This document shows positions 17,143-27,300 of a stretch of 64,000 bases of DNA, one piece after another. Position 1 is the first letter of the stretch. Every line of letters begins with the position of its first letter. This DNA is from Bacteroidota bacterium (lineage in GTDB: Bacteria; Bacteroidota; Bacteroidia; Cytophagales; UBA9547), in assembly GCA_004293915.1 (NCBI GenBank), contig RDZG01000073.1:1-64000 (forward strand), given 5' to 3'. A program made the position numbers and the translations under genes. Below the pieces are notes generated by a model. That model did not search any database. It saw only the letters and a program-made list of their open reading frames with translations, and was not told the DNA's origin.

Positions 17143-18990
17143 ATGAAAAAATACAGTAAGATAATTGCGTATTGTAAACCATATTCAGGGTATATTATCC
17201 CTTATTTTTTTTATACAATTTTTTATTCAATTTTCGGAGTGTTTAACTACGCAATGCTTATTCCGTTATTAAATACACTTTTTGGAAAAACTAATACCAC
17301 GTTAAAACCGATTTTAACATTACCTAACTTTGAAATAAGTGTTAATTATATTAAATTGTACTTTCAATATCTTATTGAAAAGTTAACCTTTCAAAATAGT
17401 CCTCAAACAGCGCTAATGATTATGTGTAGTGTTATTGTGTTTTCTGTTTTGATGTCCAATATTTTTAAATACTTATCAATATTAAATGTAAATTTTTTTA
17501 AAGCCCACTTGGTAAAATCACTTAGAAACAAGCTTTTTGAAAAATATAATAGTTTAGATATGGGGTATTTTTCAGATAAACGTAAAGGTGATTTAATGAC
17601 TAAATCAATGTCCGATATTGTGGAAGTAGAAAATGCATTATCACAGTTACTAAGTGCTTTTTTTTCAAATCCGATAATCCTAATTATGTACTTTGGAGCA
17701 TTATTCACAATTTCTTCAAGCCTTACATTTTTCACATTAATAATTATACCAGTTTCGGGTGGAATAATCGCAATTTTAGTTAAAAAAATTAAGAAAAAAT
17801 CAGCCGAATTACTCGATGAACTCGGCACGTTGAATAGTATTTTAGAAGAAGGAATTTCGTATGTAAAAATCACCAATGCATTTAATGCTCAAAAATATTT
17901 GGTTTCAAAATTTGTTACACAAAATGAAAAATACAATAAAATGTATGAAAAAATGATTGCAAGAAATGAATTAAGCTCACCATTTTCTGAATTTTCTGGA
18001 ATTTTAATTATTTGTTTTATCATTTTATATGGAGGGAGTTTGGTATTAGGTAAAGATTCTTCACTTACTGCAAGTGCGTTTATTGCATATATTACGATAT
18101 TTTCACAAATTATTAAACCTGCAAAAGAAATTTCAAATACATTTATAAGTTCGCAGCGCAGTTTGGCTGCTGCCGAACGAATTTTAGAAATCTTAGAAAC
18201 AAAATCAAAAATTGCAGACATTCCAAATCCGAAAATCCTTACAGAATTTCAATCCGAAATCGAATTTAGAAATTTATCTTTTGCATATGAGCGAAAAAAT
18301 GTACTCAAAAAAATCAATTTTACGATTAAAAAAGGTCAAACTTTTGCACTTGTAGGCACTTCTGGAGGTGGAAAATCTACTTTAGCCGATTTAATCCCTC
18401 GTTTTTATGATCCAACCGATGGCGAAATACGAATTGATGGTATAAATTTAAAAGACATTTCGGTTTTTAGTTTGCGCAATCAAATTGGAATTGTAACCCA
18501 AGAAGCATTGCTTTTCAACGATTCTATTTATAATAATATTGTTTTTGGGATGGAAAATGTATCAAAAACTGATGTTGAAAACGCTGCAAAAGTGGCTAAT
18601 GCTTTTGATTTTATTTCAAAAACCGAAAATGGGTTTGATACCTTTATTGGCGACCGTGGCGTAAAACTATCGGGTGGACAAAAACAACGAATAAGTATTG
18701 CTAGAGCAATTTTGCGAAATCCTGCTATTTTAATTTTAGACGAAGCCACATCTGCACTCGATACCGAATCCGAAAAATTGGTGCAAGATGCTTTAGAAAA
18801 TTTGATGAAACATCGTACTTGCATAGTAATTGCACATCGACTAAGCACAATTAAAAATGCGGATACCATTTTAGTAATCAAAGATGGACAGATTATAGAA
18901 CAAGGAACACACCGAGAACTTAGTTTAATTAAAGATGGAATTTACCAAAAACTGAGTCAAATGCAAAACACAAAATCGTTAGAAATATGA
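17143..18990 (+). CDS. MsbA-like ABC exporter (lipid/oligosaccharide flippase type)
   Basis: A 615-aa half-transporter with fused domains. Six transmembrane helices (about residues 15-320) are followed by an ABC ATPase domain (about 365-600) with Walker A GTSGGGKST near 405, signature LSGGQKQR near 508, Walker B LILDEATSALD near 530 and the H-loop AHRLST. Exporters of this class flip lipid A core or lipid-linked glycans across the inner membrane. Its position between a glycosyltransferase and an O-antigen ligase-like gene suggests a glycolipid substrate. It overlaps the next gene by 4 bp (ATGA). Confidence 0.9.
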   Translation: MKKYSKIIAYCKPYSGYIIPYFFYTIFYSIFGVFNYAMLIPLLNTLFGKTNTTLKPILTLPNFEISVNYIKLYFQYLIEKLTFQNSPQTALMIMCSVIVFSVLMSNIFKYLSILNVNFFKAHLVKSLRNKLFEKYNSLDMGYFSDKRKGDLMTKSMSDIVEVENALSQLLSAFFSNPIILIMYFGALFTISSSLTFFTLIIIPVSGGIIAILVKKIKKKSAELLDELGTLNSILEEGISYVKITNAFNAQKYLVSKFVTQNEKYNKMYEKMIARNELSSPFSEFSGILIICFIILYGGSLVLGKDSSLTASAFIAYITIFSQIIKPAKEISNTFISSQRSLAAAERILEILETKSKIADIPNPKILTEFQSEIEFRNLSFAYERKNVLKKINFTIKKGQTFALVGTSGGGKSTLADLIPRFYDPTDGEIRIDGINLKDISVFSLRNQIGIVTQEALLFNDSIYNNIVFGMENVSKTDVENAAKVANAFDFISKTENGFDTFIGDRGVKLSGGQKQRISIARAILRNPAILILDEATSALDTESEKLVQDALENLMKHRTCIVIAHRLSTIKNADTILVIKDGQIIEQGTHRELSLIKDGIYQKLSQMQNTKSLEI

Positions 18991-20267
18991 AAAAACTATT
19001 GTCTCAATTGCCTGATTACAAAACAAATAGAGGGAAATGGGACTTTTTATACGCTTTGCTTTTGCCTTTAGGATTGATGAATTTAGTAGTGGCAATTTTT
19101 CTAATTGACGACCATATTGCCATTCACAGCATTACTTTTTCTGTCATTTTAGCACTTTTGGTAATTCAAGCAATTATTACTAAAAATATTCCTTCCGGGA
19201 TTCCATTAGCATTACTTATTGTAATCATTTTAGGTTATGTTTTTTTTGCAATCGGAGCTTCTAATTCTACAGGTTTAACATCCGATTCTATTTATTTAAT
19301 TCGTAGATGGAAAATATTTGCCATTTATGCTCTCATGTTTTATCTTTTACCAATTCAAAAAAAAGAACTTTATTTTATATTGCTTCTCGTTTTTTTATTT
19401 TCAGTAACATTTTTAAACTCGTATGTTTTAGTAAAATATTACGATTTGATTATAATTAATAAAGGTAAAACACTTCCTGATGCATCTTGGATAAATTTTA
19501 TGGATTTAATGAAACCTTATATTTTACCGCTCGATTTTTATCATCATACATTATCTCTTTTCAATACCTTAAGTCTTGCTTTTGTGGTTTTTTTATGGAA
19601 CAAAACCACAAAAATCAAGCTGCTTTTTGTGTTTTTAGTTCCTTTTTTTATTTTTATGATACATTTTTATGGCTCCCGAACAGGAATTGCTGTATTTTAT
19701 ATTTTGTTTTTTATTTATACTTTGTTGTATTTCAAAAATCAAAAAAATGCCTTTATCAAGATTCTGTCAGCTTTTTTGGTAGCCATTTCAAGCATACTAA
19801 TTTCATATTTTTATATTCCAACACTAAAATTAAAAGCGGATAAATTTATAGAAGAAATTAATTTTTATTCCCATTCAAGTTATGACGAAATTTTACATGG
19901 ACCTGATTATCGTTTACCAAGCTATTTTAAAGCTTTTGAGCTTATCAAAAATGCACCAATTACAGGAATTGGATTTCATGAAATAGACTTGAAATTTAAA
20001 AACACTTCTAAACCGCTTAATAATTATGTTTTTTTAACTTTAGTTTTAGGAATTCCAATTGGGTTTATCTTATTTATTTCTCATTTTGTTCATCTTTTTT
20101 GGATTAAAAACTTAAAAGGAATTAATTTGGTAATTGTTTCTTTTTTTATTTTACACTTAGTTTATAGTATTTCTGATGCTGCTTTGTTTTATATCGACTA
20201 TTTTTATTTTTTTGGGTTTTGGAGTGTGGCATTGATTCATTTCAAAAAAGCTTTTGACACATTATAA
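18987..20267 (+). CDS. O-antigen ligase/polymerase family protein
   Basis: A 426-aa polytopic membrane protein with about 10-12 hydrophobic helices and the large periplasmic loop between later helices (residues 285-330, GPDYRLPSYFKAFELIKNAPITGIGFHEID) typical of the Wzy_C/WaaL superfamily. The GSRTG motif at about 228-232 is a hallmark of these proteins, and PITGIGFHE is the G-x-G segment after it. It is translationally coupled to the ABC exporter. It could ligate glycan to lipid A core, or polymerise repeat units. These functions cannot be separated by sequence alone. It converges with radC with a 6-bp overlap. Confidence 0.82.
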   Translation: MKKLLSQLPDYKTNRGKWDFLYALLLPLGLMNLVVAIFLIDDHIAIHSITFSVILALLVIQAIITKNIPSGIPLALLIVIILGYVFFAIGASNSTGLTSDSIYLIRRWKIFAIYALMFYLLPIQKKELYFILLLVFLFSVTFLNSYVLVKYYDLIIINKGKTLPDASWINFMDLMKPYILPLDFYHHTLSLFNTLSLAFVVFLWNKTTKIKLLFVFLVPFFIFMIHFYGSRTGIAVFYILFFIYTLLYFKNQKNAFIKILSAFLVAISSILISYFYIPTLKLKADKFIEEINFYSHSSYDEILHGPDYRLPSYFKAFELIKNAPITGIGFHEIDLKFKNTSKPLNNYVFLTLVLGIPIGFILFISHFVHLFWIKNLKGINLVIVSFFILHLVYSISDAALFYIDYFYFFGFWSVALIHFKKAFDTL

Positions 20268-20960
20268 TTCGCCTGCATCGTTAAAACTATAAAATCCATT
20301 GTTGGTAAAAATAAGGTGATCTGCCAATATTATATCTAATAATGCAGCTCCATTTTTGATTTTTTGCGTTACAGCTTTGTCGCTTGTGCTTGGGTTTAAG
20401 CCACCCGATGGATGGTTATGAACCAAAACAATGAAATTTGCCAAATTTTCTAATGCGTGTCTAAAAACAATTTTTGGGTCGATTACAGTTATGCTAGTTC
20501 CTCCAATACCAATCCGAATGGTCTTTATTTCTTTTAAAGTTCTATCGAGCAAAATTATCCACGATTCTTCGTGTTGCAAATCGTATAAATGTGGTTTTAT
20601 GTGGTTATAAATCAATTTTGCTGTAATCATTGGCACTTTTTCGGTAGCAACAATTTCTTTTCTTCGTTTACCGAGTTCTAATGCAGCAGCAATTGTTATG
20701 GCTTTTGCTTCGCCAACTCCTTTGGTTTTCATCAAATCTTTTATGCTTAATTTGGCTAATTTTTGTAATTCATTATCAGCATTTTTTAAAATTAATTTTG
20801 CCAAATCAACAGCGCTCATCGTGCGAGAACCTGTGCCAATCAAAATTGCTAAAAGTTCGGCATCGCTAAGCGAATCTGCACCTTTGAGAATAAACTTTTC
20901 TCTTGGTCGGTCCTCAGCTGCCCAAGATTTAATAGTTTGTAATTTATGTTCAGTTTCCAT
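20262..20960 (-). CDS. radC: RadC family JAB-domain protein
   Basis: A 232-aa protein of the UPF0758/RadC family. An N-terminal helix-hairpin-helix-like region (SDAELLAILIGTGS, MKTKGVGEAKAITIAAALELGKR) is followed by a JAMM metalloprotease-like domain with H-x-H-x7-S-x2-D in HNHPSGGLNPSTSD (about residues 180-193). The historical radC repair phenotype is not supported by later work, so the function is open. It is the last gene of a cysC-eamA-radC unit: its start overlaps the end of eamA by 11 bp. Confidence 0.93.
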   Translation of the reverse strand: METEHKLQTIKSWAAEDRPREKFILKGADSLSDAELLAILIGTGSRTMSAVDLAKLILKNADNELQKLAKLSIKDLMKTKGVGEAKAITIAAALELGKRRKEIVATEKVPMITAKLIYNHIKPHLYDLQHEESWIILLDRTLKEIKTIRIGIGGTSITVIDPKIVFRHALENLANFIVLVHNHPSGGLNPSTSDKAVTQKIKNGAALLDIILADHLIFTNNGFYSFNDAGEL

Positions 20961-21864
20961 TTTCTTTTATTCCTTTTTGTCTGCCCAATTGAGCAATATA
21001 AATGCCTGAAATAATTAAAATTCCACAGCCAAATTTAGTAAATGTTAGTGAATCTGCACCCAAAAATAGTGCAACAACAGTTGCCACAAAAGGTTGAAGA
21101 TATGTATAAATACCTATAATATAAGGACTTGTGATACTAGGTAAATAATTATTCATGAAATACACGAATAAAGTTGTTAATAATACAATATATGCCAAAG
21201 CAGCCCAATTATTAAATGTAAAAACTTGAAAATTAGTAGCCATTAAATCCGAAAATCCAACGGGAAAAAACATTATAAATGCAAAAATAAACATCCATTT
21301 TGCGATGGTAATGGCTTTATATTTTTGAGTGATTGTAGAAACTAAAACCACATAAATACCAAACGAAATGGCATTAAGCATCATAAAAATATCTCCCCAA
21401 AATGTAGAATCAGAAACTTTAAAATGTGTAAAATCTAGCAACAATACTGCACCAGTTATTGCTAAAATAAATCCAAAAACAGAAAGTTTGTGCATTTTAG
21501 CATTTAGAAAAAAATAAGAACCTATAATAATTGTAATTGGATTGATTAAATTCATAATCGAGCCGTTGATAGGCGTGGTTATTTTCATACCTTGATAGAA
21601 AAAAAACTGATTGATAACACAACCTGTAATAGCACAAAAAAACAGTTTTATAAAATCTTTTCTATCAGGTTGATTTGCAGTTGGATACAGTATTTTTTCG
21701 GCAAAATAAAACACAAGAGCAGCCGTTGCAATTCGAATTAAAACGACTGCATTTGGCGTAATTACACTTGGCACAATTGTTTTTACGAACACATAATTTG
21801 CACCTGCTATCAACGTAACACATGCTAGCCAAAAATGAACCGAAATCGGTTTTAGGTTAAACAA
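20950..21864 (-). CDS. EamA/DMT-family transporter with a TTG start
   Basis: A 304-aa protein with ten predicted transmembrane helices in two EamA repeats (about residues 10-145 and 155-290), the drug/metabolite transporter layout. Substrates vary widely (amino acids, nucleotide sugars, drugs) and cannot be inferred. The start is TTG at 21864: the same frame meets the cysC stop two codons upstream and there is no ATG before the first helix. It follows cysC by 3 bp and overlaps radC by 11 bp. Confidence 0.87.
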   Translation of the reverse strand: MFNLKPISVHFWLACVTLIAGANYVFVKTIVPSVITPNAVVLIRIATAALVFYFAEKILYPTANQPDRKDFIKLFFCAITGCVINQFFFYQGMKITTPINGSIMNLINPITIIIGSYFFLNAKMHKLSVFGFILAITGAVLLLDFTHFKVSDSTFWGDIFMMLNAISFGIYVVLVSTITQKYKAITIAKWMFIFAFIMFFPVGFSDLMATNFQVFTFNNWAALAYIVLLTTLFVYFMNNYLPSITSPYIIGIYTYLQPFVATVVALFLGADSLTFTKFGCGILIISGIYIAQLGRQKGIKENGN

Positions 21865-21867
21865 ATT

Positions 21868-22458
21868 TTATTCTATTTTGGGTAAAAGTGCTTCGACCAA
21901 AAAATCTTTGCATTGCTCCAAACTAAAAACATCGGTTTTTAGTTCGATTGATGGGTTTTTGGGAGCTTCAAATGGGCTATCTAAACCTGTAAAACCTTTA
22001 ATTTCGCCTGCTCTGGCTTTTTTATACAAGCCTTTTACATCTCTTTTTTCGCAAACTTCAAATGGAGCATTGATATAAACTTCAAAATAGTGTTCGCTAC
22101 CAACAATATTTTTGGCGATAGCTCTAATTTCTTCTGTAGGACTTATAAATGAGCAAATAGTAATGACTCCACAATTCAAAAAAATCTTTGCCACTTCGGC
22201 AGCCCTTCTTATGTTTTCGAGCCTATCTGCTTCTGAAAATCCTAAATTATTATTGATTCCCGCACGCAAATTGTCGCCATCGAGCAATTGAGTCAAAAAA
22301 CCTAAGCTATGTAACTCAGCTTCAACCGATTTTGCAATTGTGCTTTTGCCAGAACCCGAAAGCCCAACCATCCAAATCACTATTCCTGTTTGGTTTAAAA
22401 GCGATTCTTTGTCTTCTTTTTTTAATATTTTATCAAAAATTGGATGAATGTTATCCAT
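21868..22458 (-). CDS. cysC: Adenylylsulfate (APS) kinase
   Basis: Phosphorylates adenosine 5'-phosphosulfate to PAPS using ATP, in sulfate activation for sulfation or assimilation. About 196 aa from the preferred ATG at 22458; an 11-codon upstream extension would begin with TTG. The P-loop GLSGSGKST is at about residues 32-40, followed by DGDNLR and the FISPTEEIR and CEKRDVKGLYKKAR segments typical of CysC. No cysD or cysN is adjacent, so it is uncoupled from ATP sulfurylase here; PAPS for sulfated surface glycans is possible. It leads the eamA-radC unit. Confidence 0.92.
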   Translation of the reverse strand: MDNIHPIFDKILKKEDKESLLNQTGIVIWMVGLSGSGKSTIAKSVEAELHSLGFLTQLLDGDNLRAGINNNLGFSEADRLENIRRAAEVAKIFLNCGVITICSFISPTEEIRAIAKNIVGSEHYFEVYINAPFEVCEKRDVKGLYKKARAGEIKGFTGLDSPFEAPKNPSIELKTDVFSLEQCKDFLVEALLPKIE

Positions 22459-22541
22459 GTATTTAGTGTTTGGACTGTAAAATTTGTGCAAAAATACATA
22501 CTAAAAATGAGTAATAGCAATTAGAAAATAAAAATCTAAAT

Positions 22542-23600
22542 TTATTTGAATTGATATGCACATTCGAGAGGAAAATGGTCGGAGTTTTTGATTTTTTTAT
22601 TCACTTTTGCAAAAACTGGTTTTAAATCTTTGCTACAAAACTGGTTATCAATTCTCAAAAATGGGATTAATCCATTAAAAGTAAATCCAAAACCATTTCC
22701 TGCCGATACGAAGGTGTTTTTGTATTCCGAAGCAACTTTTTGATACGTATAAGAATAGGGCAAATCATTAAAATCGCCAGCAATAATACAATTTCCTTCA
22801 AAATCTGATGCATGTTTCAATACTGCATCAATTTGAAATGCTCTAGTTTGCATGCCAGTTTTTACTTTTTTGATAGCATAAAAAATATTTTTTCCTGATG
22901 ATTTATTGATTTTTGATTCGGCAAGTTGCTCTGTATCAATGTGCATCGATTGTAAATGCAAATTATAGATTCGTGTTTTTTTATTTTTTACTTCAATATC
23001 TATGTAAGAAACTTTGTTTTTAGATTTTTCTGAAAAAGAAACTTCTCCATGGTTTTTGATTTTGAATTTACTAAAAATTACAACACCAAATTGAGCACCA
23101 TATCTATTTCTAACATCGTTACTAAAATAATAATAGGGATATTTTTCTGCTATTTTTTTTATGGTGCAAAAACTTTCGGAGTTTTTGTCGTTATAAAATT
23201 CTTGCAAACAAAGAATATCCGCATTTGAGTTTTTTAAATATTTTAAGGTTTCTTCAACTGATTTTGGCAGATTAGTTTTTGAATAATAATTAAAAATTTT
23301 GACATTATAATTTATCACTTTTAAATCATAATTGGTTGAAAAACCAAAAGAAAAAGTAAGGCTTGCTAACAAAAATTTATATCCAAAAATCAAAGTAATT
23401 GTCGAAATCAGAGCAAAAAGTGGTTCTGCAAAAAGCCAAATCAAAACAAAAACGAGATTAAAAACCAAAAAAAATGGAATCAAAAAAGTACATAATCCTG
23501 CAAAACTATTTTCTGATGGCGAAACCGCTGGACAAAAATAAAGTCCAAAAGAAAGTACTGAAACCGAAAAATTAATATATAACCAAGTGTTTTTATTCAA
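22542..23600 (-). CDS. Endonuclease/exonuclease/phosphatase-fold membrane protein
   Basis: A 352-aa protein with about three N-terminal transmembrane helices (residues 8-95) and a C-terminal EEP domain. Visible motifs are NYNVKIFN near 95, LCLQEFYNDK near 133, DFNDLPYSYTYQ near 275 (the D-x-N site) and SDHFPLECAYQF at the C-terminus (the S-D-H motif). EEP enzymes cleave phosphodiesters in DNA, RNA, lipids or inositol phosphates; the membrane anchor makes DNA repair unlikely. The start codon is TTG, since no ATG precedes the first helix. It appears to be a single gene. Confidence 0.85.
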   Translation of the reverse strand: MNKNTWLYINFSVSVLSFGLYFCPAVSPSENSFAGLCTFLIPFFLVFNLVFVLIWLFAEPLFALISTITLIFGYKFLLASLTFSFGFSTNYDLKVINYNVKIFNYYSKTNLPKSVEETLKYLKNSNADILCLQEFYNDKNSESFCTIKKIAEKYPYYYFSNDVRNRYGAQFGVVIFSKFKIKNHGEVSFSEKSKNKVSYIDIEVKNKKTRIYNLHLQSMHIDTEQLAESKINKSSGKNIFYAIKKVKTGMQTRAFQIDAVLKHASDFEGNCIIAGDFNDLPYSYTYQKVASEYKNTFVSAGNGFGFTFNGLIPFLRIDNQFCSKDLKPVFAKVNKKIKNSDHFPLECAYQFK

Positions 23601-23703
23601 TTAATGTAGTAATAGTTTTACAAATTAATAAAACAAGTTGAAAAGTTTATAAAATTGTTTGATTTCTAAATAAGTTTTTTGAAATTTTTCAAATGAAATT
23701 AAT

Positions 23704-24216
23704 TCAATTAGCTGGAATTGCACCTCTCTTTCCAAGCTCAATTAATTTAAGATTTTCAAGTTTTTTGTTGTTTATTTCAAATGTCATAATGGTTTTTACG
23801 ATATGAAATCCCTCGTTTCCTGCAGCACCTGGATTGATGCAAATGAGGTTATTAAATTGTGGTAAAGTTCGGATTTTTACAATGTGAGAATGTCCGCAAA
23901 TAAACAGATTTGGTTGTTCATTTTTAATGGTTTCGCTTATTTTTCTAGAGAATTTTTCAAAATTCCCACCTATATGAGTGATATAAACTTTAAAACCATT
24001 TACATCAAAAATCAAATGTTCGGGCAAGGCTTTTTGCATTGTCAAATCGTCAATATTTCCAAACACGGCACGGGTTGGTTTTAGCGTTTTTAGCTGTTCT
24101 AACACCATTTTGTTGCCAATGTCGCCAGCATGCCAAATCTCATCTACAACATCAAAATATTTAGTAATTTTAGGGTCAAAAAAAGAGTGTGTATCTGATA
24201 TTAAGCCGATTTTCAT
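23704..24216 (-). CDS. YfcE/MJ0936-type metallophosphoesterase
   Basis: A 170-aa member of the calcineurin-like phosphodiesterase family of small single-domain bacterial enzymes (YfcE). Motifs: ISDTHSF (residues 5-11), WHAGDIGN (about 29-36), VFGNIDD (about 51-57), CGHSHIVK (near 109) and INPGAAG. These provide the two-metal site. Physiological substrates are unknown; relatives hydrolyse bis-pNPP or cyclic nucleotides in vitro. It is divergent from the PorE-like gene starting at 24330 and has no operon partner. Confidence 0.92.
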   Translation of the reverse strand: MKIGLISDTHSFFDPKITKYFDVVDEIWHAGDIGNKMVLEQLKTLKPTRAVFGNIDDLTMQKALPEHLIFDVNGFKVYITHIGGNFEKFSRKISETIKNEQPNLFICGHSHIVKIRTLPQFNNLICINPGAAGNEGFHIVKTIMTFEINNKKLENLKLIELGKRGAIPAN

Positions 24217-24329
24217 TTCATTTTTATTAACAAGTTATCCACAAGTTGTAAACATATTTTTACAATGACAGATTTTTTTATTTAATTTACATAATTTAAT
24301 ATACTTATATTCCTATTCTTTATACAAAA

Positions 24330-27300
24330 ATGGTCCATAAAATTATTCTCGCAATAGCAATTTCGATTACATTTTGCATACAATCATTTTCGCAAAGCAA
24401 ACTTAGTGTAACTGATCAAAAATATAATGAACATAAAGAAGCTGGTGATAAATATTATGACGATGAAGAATATTATTTGGCTGCACAAGAGTATCATAAA
24501 GCCGAAAAATTAAAGCCTACCGACCATTATATTTTGTGGAGGCTGGCAGAAAGCTATCGCCAATATCAAGATTATGATGATGCCGAAGTTTGGTATAGAA
24601 AACTTTGCTCAACTCCTGATAATAAATATCCATTAGCACTTTTTCAGTTAGGATTGATGGAAAAAATCAATAGCAAATACATCGAAGCAGAAGGAACATT
24701 GAGTTTATTTATAAAAAATTTCAAGCCTGTAACCGAAGAAGATAAACTTGAACTAAAAGAAGCAGAATTTGAATATAAAGGTTGTGTGTATGCACTTGAA
24801 CTTTTAAGAAAGCCAGTTAAACAAAATAATTTTAAGCTATTGCCAGCTCCAGTAAATTCAAAAGCTGTTGATTATGCTCCTATGATTTTCTTTCACGATT
24901 CTTCGATTGTAATTACTTCTCAACGTTCTGATTCTAAAGGCTCTGAACTTAATTTGGCAACAGGAGAGGCTAGAAGCGATAACTTTAGATTTGAAAAAAA
25001 TGGTGCCAAATGGGTTCGTCATCATAACGATGATAATTTTGATATCGTAAATACGCCTAAAGACGATGGTGCAGGTGAATTAACACACGACCACAATAAA
25101 TATTATTATACCATTTGCGACCCAGAGTGTGATATTTTTGTGTCAAAAAAAGTTGCGGGTAAGTTTACAAAACCGCTAAAACTTAATAAAAACATCAACA
25201 TTCCTAATTATTGGAATGCTCAACCTACTGTTTCTCCAACGGCTGATACCATGTTTTTTGTTTCTAAAAGACCAAACGGTAAATCTCCAAATGCTAAAAA
25301 AGAATATGATCACGATATTTGGATGAGTATCAATAAAGACAAAACAGGTGCTACTGAAGATTGGGGAACGGCTATAAATCTAACCAATATTAACACTCCT
25401 TATATAGAAATTGCTCCATTTTGGGATGATCATACCAATACCATTTATTTTGCATCAAACGGGCATGTAGGCTTTGGTGGTTGGGATATTTATCAAGCCA
25501 AAGGCAAAAATAGGGATTCTATTATAAATTTGGGGATGCCTTTTAATTCGGCTCGAGATGATTTTTACTTTACATTGGGAAAAGATAAAGGCTATTTGGT
25601 ATCTAACCGTGAGGGTGGAATTGGTAAAGATGACATTTATACATTTGATATAAAAGTTAAAGAATCTACCATTGGCGATGTACCTCGCGATTCGTTTGTT
25701 GATGCACAAAGTATCTCTTCTGTGGGTAGAATTATATTAAACGATACCCAAAAACCTGTTGCCGATTTGCCCGTTTTCTTAAAAGATGAGGCGGGAAATA
25801 CCATTAGCGAAGGTCGCACAAATGCAAATGGAGAATTTCGTTTCGAGAATTTGCCTCCAGATAAAAACTTTAAAATTACTATTAATGAAAATGACCCACG
25901 TCTGAAAACAAGTTTGAATTATGAAGTGGCTAAAAAAGTTCCGTTGATTCCAAATGTAGACGCAACAGGTGTGTTGGTAGATAAAGTAACCAAAAAACCT
26001 TTAGCAAATGTACCTGTGGAAATAAAAGATGCTTCGGGAAAAGTGGTTCAAACAACAAAAACAGATGCAGCTGGAAAATATATAGTAAAAGATTTGGTTG
26101 GTGGTGTGCAATATAAAGCTGCAGTGCCAAGCACTTCGCCTTTGGCAGCAAAAGCAAGTGTAGCATCTAAATTTACTCCACAAACAAATTCTGCATTAAA
26201 TCAAACACAAATTGCAGCTGGTACCACAAATGCTAATTCTAACACTGCAAGTGCCAAAACTGACGTTGCAAGTGGCAACCTTAACGTTGAAAGTGGCAAA
26301 CTGAACGTTACAAGTGGCACCCTTAACGCTGAAAGTGGCAATCTTAACGCTGAAAGTGGCAAAACTAACGTTGCAAGTGGCAACCTTAACGCTGAAAGTG
26401 GCAAACTTAACGCTGAAAGTGGCAAACTTAACGCTGAAAGTGGCAAACTTAACGCTGAAAGTGGCAAACTTAACGTTGCAAATGGCACCCTTAACGCTGA
26501 AAGTGTAAATTTACCATCGTCAAATACTATCAATAGCACTACGCCTAAAACTTCTAATACAATTTCAGAGGCGGTATCAACTCAAAACTCAAAGGCGACA
26601 AATGCAGTAAATAATACTACATCAACTGCCACAACAAATGTGGATGGTGTTGCCCAAACAAATACTACTCCAGTAGTATCTGCTACAAATTCGGTATCGA
26701 CACCTACAAATAGTTTGAATAATACAAGTGCAAAAGTAGGCGATGCAGCAGCAAGTTCTACTACAACACAAGGTTCGAGTGCAACAAATACAGCAACTAA
26801 AGTAGATGGAGTTTCAACAAGTGGAACTACAAATTCGGTATCTACACCTACAAATAGTTTGAATAATACAAGTGCAAAAGTAGGCGATGTAGCAGCAAGT
26901 TCTACCACAACACAAGGTTCAAGCACAACAAATACAGCAACTAAAGTAGATGGAGTTTCAGCAAGTGGAACTACAAACTCAGTATCGACACCCACAAATG
27001 CTTTGAACAGTACAGCCCCAAAAGTAGGTAATACAACATCAACTATCAATACTCAAAATGTAAATTCGAATGCTAAAGTTGATGCTACTACGCAAACAAA
27101 TTTTACAAGTCCAATTGCAACTGCTACAATTCCAGTTTCTACAGGTACAAATGCAGTAAATAATGCTGTTTCAAATACTTCTACGGTTGCAACTACCCCA
27201 AATGTGGACACAAATTTGCCTGCAATTTCTAGTTCTACCACAATCAATAATGCAGCTTCTAACACATCTACTAATAACAAAATAAGTTCAACTCCTGTTG

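Noticed and set aside
26265-27010. Possible CRISPR array in the repeat-rich linker
   Set aside because: The repeats are contiguous without unique spacers and encode in-frame amino-acid repeats.
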